This document shows positions 5,815 through 7,333 of a stretch of DNA of 7,333 bases, one piece after another. Below the pieces are notes generated by a model. It was not told where the DNA came from. It saw only the letters and a list, made by a program, of their open reading frames with translations, and did not search any database. Within the stretch, counting starts at the first letter, position 1; each line of letters begins with the position of its first letter. Origin of the DNA: Propionibacteriaceae bacterium (GTDB taxonomy: Bacteria > Actinomycetota > Actinomycetes > Propionibacteriales > Propionibacteriaceae); NCBI GenBank assembly GCA_025923975.1, contig JAICEV010000172.1:1-7333 (forward strand). Direction: 5' to 3'. The position numbers were made by a program, and so were the translations under genes.

Positions 5815-5820
5815 TACGCT
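5815..5820 (+). promoter_or_regulatory. Candidate -10 box for leaderless DUF3000-rnd mRNA
   Basis: TACGCT fits TANNNT and is followed by exactly six bases and then the ATG at 5827, so the predicted transcript starts on the start codon. This is the same geometry as at the polymerase gene. No ribosome binding site precedes the ATG and no clear -35 hexamer is seen. It argues for ATG 5827 rather than the in-frame TTG at 5803. Confidence 0.5.
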
Positions 5821-5826
5821 CGTCGG

Positions 5827-6438
5827 ATGGCAGCGAATAGCGACGTGGCTTCGGCACCGGACGCGTTTCGTCGGGCCGTAGAGGACCTGATGTCTGCGCC
5901 TTGGCGCTCCGAGTTGAACGTTGAGGAGATCCCCGCCCCCCAACGCATCGCGCCCTACTCGGCGGCCATCACCGCCGATGTTGTGGCCAACGGTGAGGAC
6001 ATGGGTAGCGGTCGCTTCGTTCTGCTCCACGATCCAGCTGGCAACGCCGCTTGGCAGGGCACATTCCGTTGTGTCACCTTCGCGCGGGCCGATCTCGATC
6101 CCGAAATGGTGCCAGACCCGTTGCTCGCCAGTGTGGGTTGGTCCTGGCTGATCGAGGCACTCGATACGCACAGCGCTGCCTACGATGCACCTAGTGGCAC
6201 AGTGACGTCGGTCTCGAGCGAGTCCTTCGGAGCAATGGCCTCCGAACCGCCGCGCGCGGAGATCGAGATACGCGCCTCATGGACTCCGTTGCTGGAAGAT
6301 GGCTCCGGGCTGCACCCTCACCTGGCCGCCTGGGCTGAACTACTCTGTACCTTAGCGGGGCTGCCACCGCTGCCCGCCGGGGTGGTGATGATGCCGTCGC
6401 GGCGTAAACCGCCGAGCCGAAGTTCCCGGAGACGTTGA
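5827..6438 (+). CDS. DUF3000 family protein
   Basis: The 203-residue protein matches the actinobacteria-specific DUF3000 family, whose function I do not know. Recognisable conserved blocks, in order, are FRRAVEDLMSAPWRSELNVE (14-33), EIPAPQRIAPYSAAITADV (34-52), GRFVLLHDPAGNAAWQGTFR (62-81), DPEMVPDPLLASVGWSWLIE (91-110), the GTVTSVSSESFG stretch (124-135), RAEIEIRASWTPL (143-155) and HPHLAAWAELLCTLAGLPPL (163-182). The last 14 residues are a basic Arg/Ser tail (RRKPPSRSSRRR). No signal peptide or membrane helix is seen. An in-frame TTG at 5803 would add eight residues, but the ATG fits the leaderless -10 and is preferred. The gene is divergent from hemE and its stop overlaps the start of RNase D, so the two proteins are made together; this pairing recurs in actinobacteria from memory and hints at an RNA-related role, which is inference. 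Confidence 0.92.
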   Translation: MAANSDVASAPDAFRRAVEDLMSAPWRSELNVEEIPAPQRIAPYSAAITADVVANGEDMGSGRFVLLHDPAGNAAWQGTFRCVTFARADLDPEMVPDPLLASVGWSWLIEALDTHSAAYDAPSGTVTSVSSESFGAMASEPPRAEIEIRASWTPLLEDGSGLHPHLAAWAELLCTLAGLPPLPAGVVMMPSRRKPPSRSSRRR

Positions 6439-7333
6439 CAGAAGTACCACTAACCGCACCCGATCTCGATCAGGAGTCGGAGCTACTCACCGAGCCCACC
6501 GAGGGCGTGCCACCTCTCGTCACCACCCCGGAAGCCTTGCAACAGACAGTCACCGCTCTGCGTGGCGGGACTGGGCCAGTCGCTATGGACGCTGAACGGG
6601 CGCACGGATTCCGCTACAGCCAGCGCGCTTATCTCATCCAGTTGCGCCGGGCTGGGGCCGGGACACATCTGGTGGATCCGACCGCTTTCGGCCAGCCAGC
6701 CGATCTTTCTGCGCTGCGTGCGGCAGTCGCGGGAGCTGAGTGGGTCATCCATGCCGCCGGCCAGGATCTGCCGTGTCTGTACGAGGTCGGGCTTATTCCG
6801 ACGTCGCTGTTTGACACCGAACTTGCCGCCCGACTGCTCGGTTATCCCCGGGTCGCTCTCGGCACCATGATCGAGGAGCTGCTCGGTGTGCGGCTGCTGA
6901 AGGAACACTCCGCTTCCGACTGGTCAAAGCGGCCGCTGCCTGAAGAGTGGCTGATCTATGCCGCTCTGGATGTCGAGCTCTTGATCGAGCTCCGTGACCG
7001 GCTTGCGGCCCGACTCGTTGAGACTGGCAAATGGCCGTGGGCAGAGCAGGAGTTCGCTGCCCTGGTTGCCAACGCCGGGATCAGCCCTGAACCGCGACGC
7101 GACCCGTGGCGCCGCACATCTGGCATCCATCACGTCCACAGCCGTCGCGGCCTGGCGTACGTCGCCGAGCTTTGGTATGCCCGCGATGCCATCGCACAGC
7201 GGCTGGACCGGGCTCCGGCCAAAATTCTGCCCGATCTCGCTATCACCGAACTCGCCTCCCATAAGCACCCCGATCGCGCCACCCTTCGGCAGATCCCCGC
7301 TTTCACCCGCCGCCAAGCGAGGCGGGCCGAGGC
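6435..7333 (+). CDS. rnd: Ribonuclease D (DEDDy 3'-5' exoribonuclease with HRDC domain), partial at the 3' end
   Basis: The open frame runs 299 complete codons to the window edge, so the C-terminus is missing. Residues about 27-200 form a DEDDy exonuclease domain: Exo I with Asp52 and Glu54 in VAMDAERAHGFRYSQRAYLI, Exo II with Asp111 in VIHAAGQDLPCL, and Exo III with Tyr175-x3-Asp179 in WLIYAALDVELL; DWSKRPLP (162-169) is the usual segment before it. Residues about 235-300 begin an HRDC domain (GLAYVAELWYARDAIAQRLD), as in RNase D, which trims 3' ends of tRNA precursors and other structured RNAs. The TTG at 6435 is chosen because it overlaps the DUF3000 stop as TTGA, has GGAG at 6428-6431 (three bases away, short) and gives an N-terminal leader of the usual actinobacterial type. 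A GTG near 6507 is a less likely alternative. The chdC-hemY-hemE/DUF3000/rnd order is conserved in actinobacteria from memory. Confidence 0.94.
   Translation, partial: MTEVPLTAPDLDQESELLTEPTEGVPPLVTTPEALQQTVTALRGGTGPVAMDAERAHGFRYSQRAYLIQLRRAGAGTHLVDPTAFGQPADLSALRAAVAGAEWVIHAAGQDLPCLYEVGLIPTSLFDTELAARLLGYPRVALGTMIEELLGVRLLKEHSASDWSKRPLPEEWLIYAALDVELLIELRDRLAARLVETGKWPWAEQEFAALVANAGISPEPRRDPWRRTSGIHHVHSRRGLAYVAELWYARDAIAQRLDRAPAKILPDLAITELASHKHPDRATLRQIPAFTRRQARRAE

Noticed and set aside
5800..7316. Minus-strand open frames opposite DUF3000 and RNase D (5800-6171, 6483-6908, 6924-7316)
   Set aside because: The plus strand encodes DUF3000 and RNase D with intact family motifs throughout; the minus frames show no family features.

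Overview
The window is a chromosomal segment from a high-GC Gram-positive bacterium of the Actinomycetia; I cannot place it to genus. The evidence is the GC-rich codon use, actinobacterial protein types (DUF3000, actinobacterial ChdC, stand-alone LigD-type polymerase), two genes that look leaderless with TANNNT boxes, and a gene order resembling the msrB / chdC-hemY-hemE / rnd neighbourhood I recall from mycobacteria. I saw no mobile element, CRISPR array, tRNA or rRNA.

Layout. (1) Positions 1-225, minus: 5' part of a receiver-like protein that runs off the left edge, probably the N-terminus of a response-regulator/FAD-oxidoreductase fusion. (2) 226-445: divergent intergenic region with a perfect GC-rich palindrome. 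(3) 446-808, plus: small PRC-barrel protein, followed by a strong symmetric hairpin terminator. (4) 930-2021, minus: stand-alone primase-polymerase of the LigD PolDom family. (5) 2105-2542, plus: methionine-R-sulfoxide reductase MsrB, divergent from the polymerase gene and convergent with chdC. (6) 2547-5751, minus: a compact three-gene heme operon, hemE-hemY-chdC in transcription order, with both junctions being 4-base ATGA overlaps. (7) 5827-6438, plus: DUF3000 protein, divergent from hemE. (8) 6435 to the right edge, plus: RNase D, translationally coupled to DUF3000 by a TTGA overlap and cut by the window end.

How the genes work together. HemE makes coproporphyrinogen III, HemY/CgoX oxidises it to coproporphyrin III, and ChdC decarboxylates coproheme to heme b. 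The ferrochelatase CpfC/HemH that acts between the last two is not in the window. This is the coproporphyrin-dependent heme route of Gram-positive bacteria. MsrB (repair of oxidised methionine), the LigD-type polymerase (DNA repair or gap filling) and the PRC-barrel protein may share a stress theme, but that is inferred only from adjacency. The heme-rnd part is ordinary conserved core genome. The least explained parts are the truncated-looking receiver with its palindromic upstream region, the lone polymerase, and the promoter architecture of the two divergent intergenic regions.
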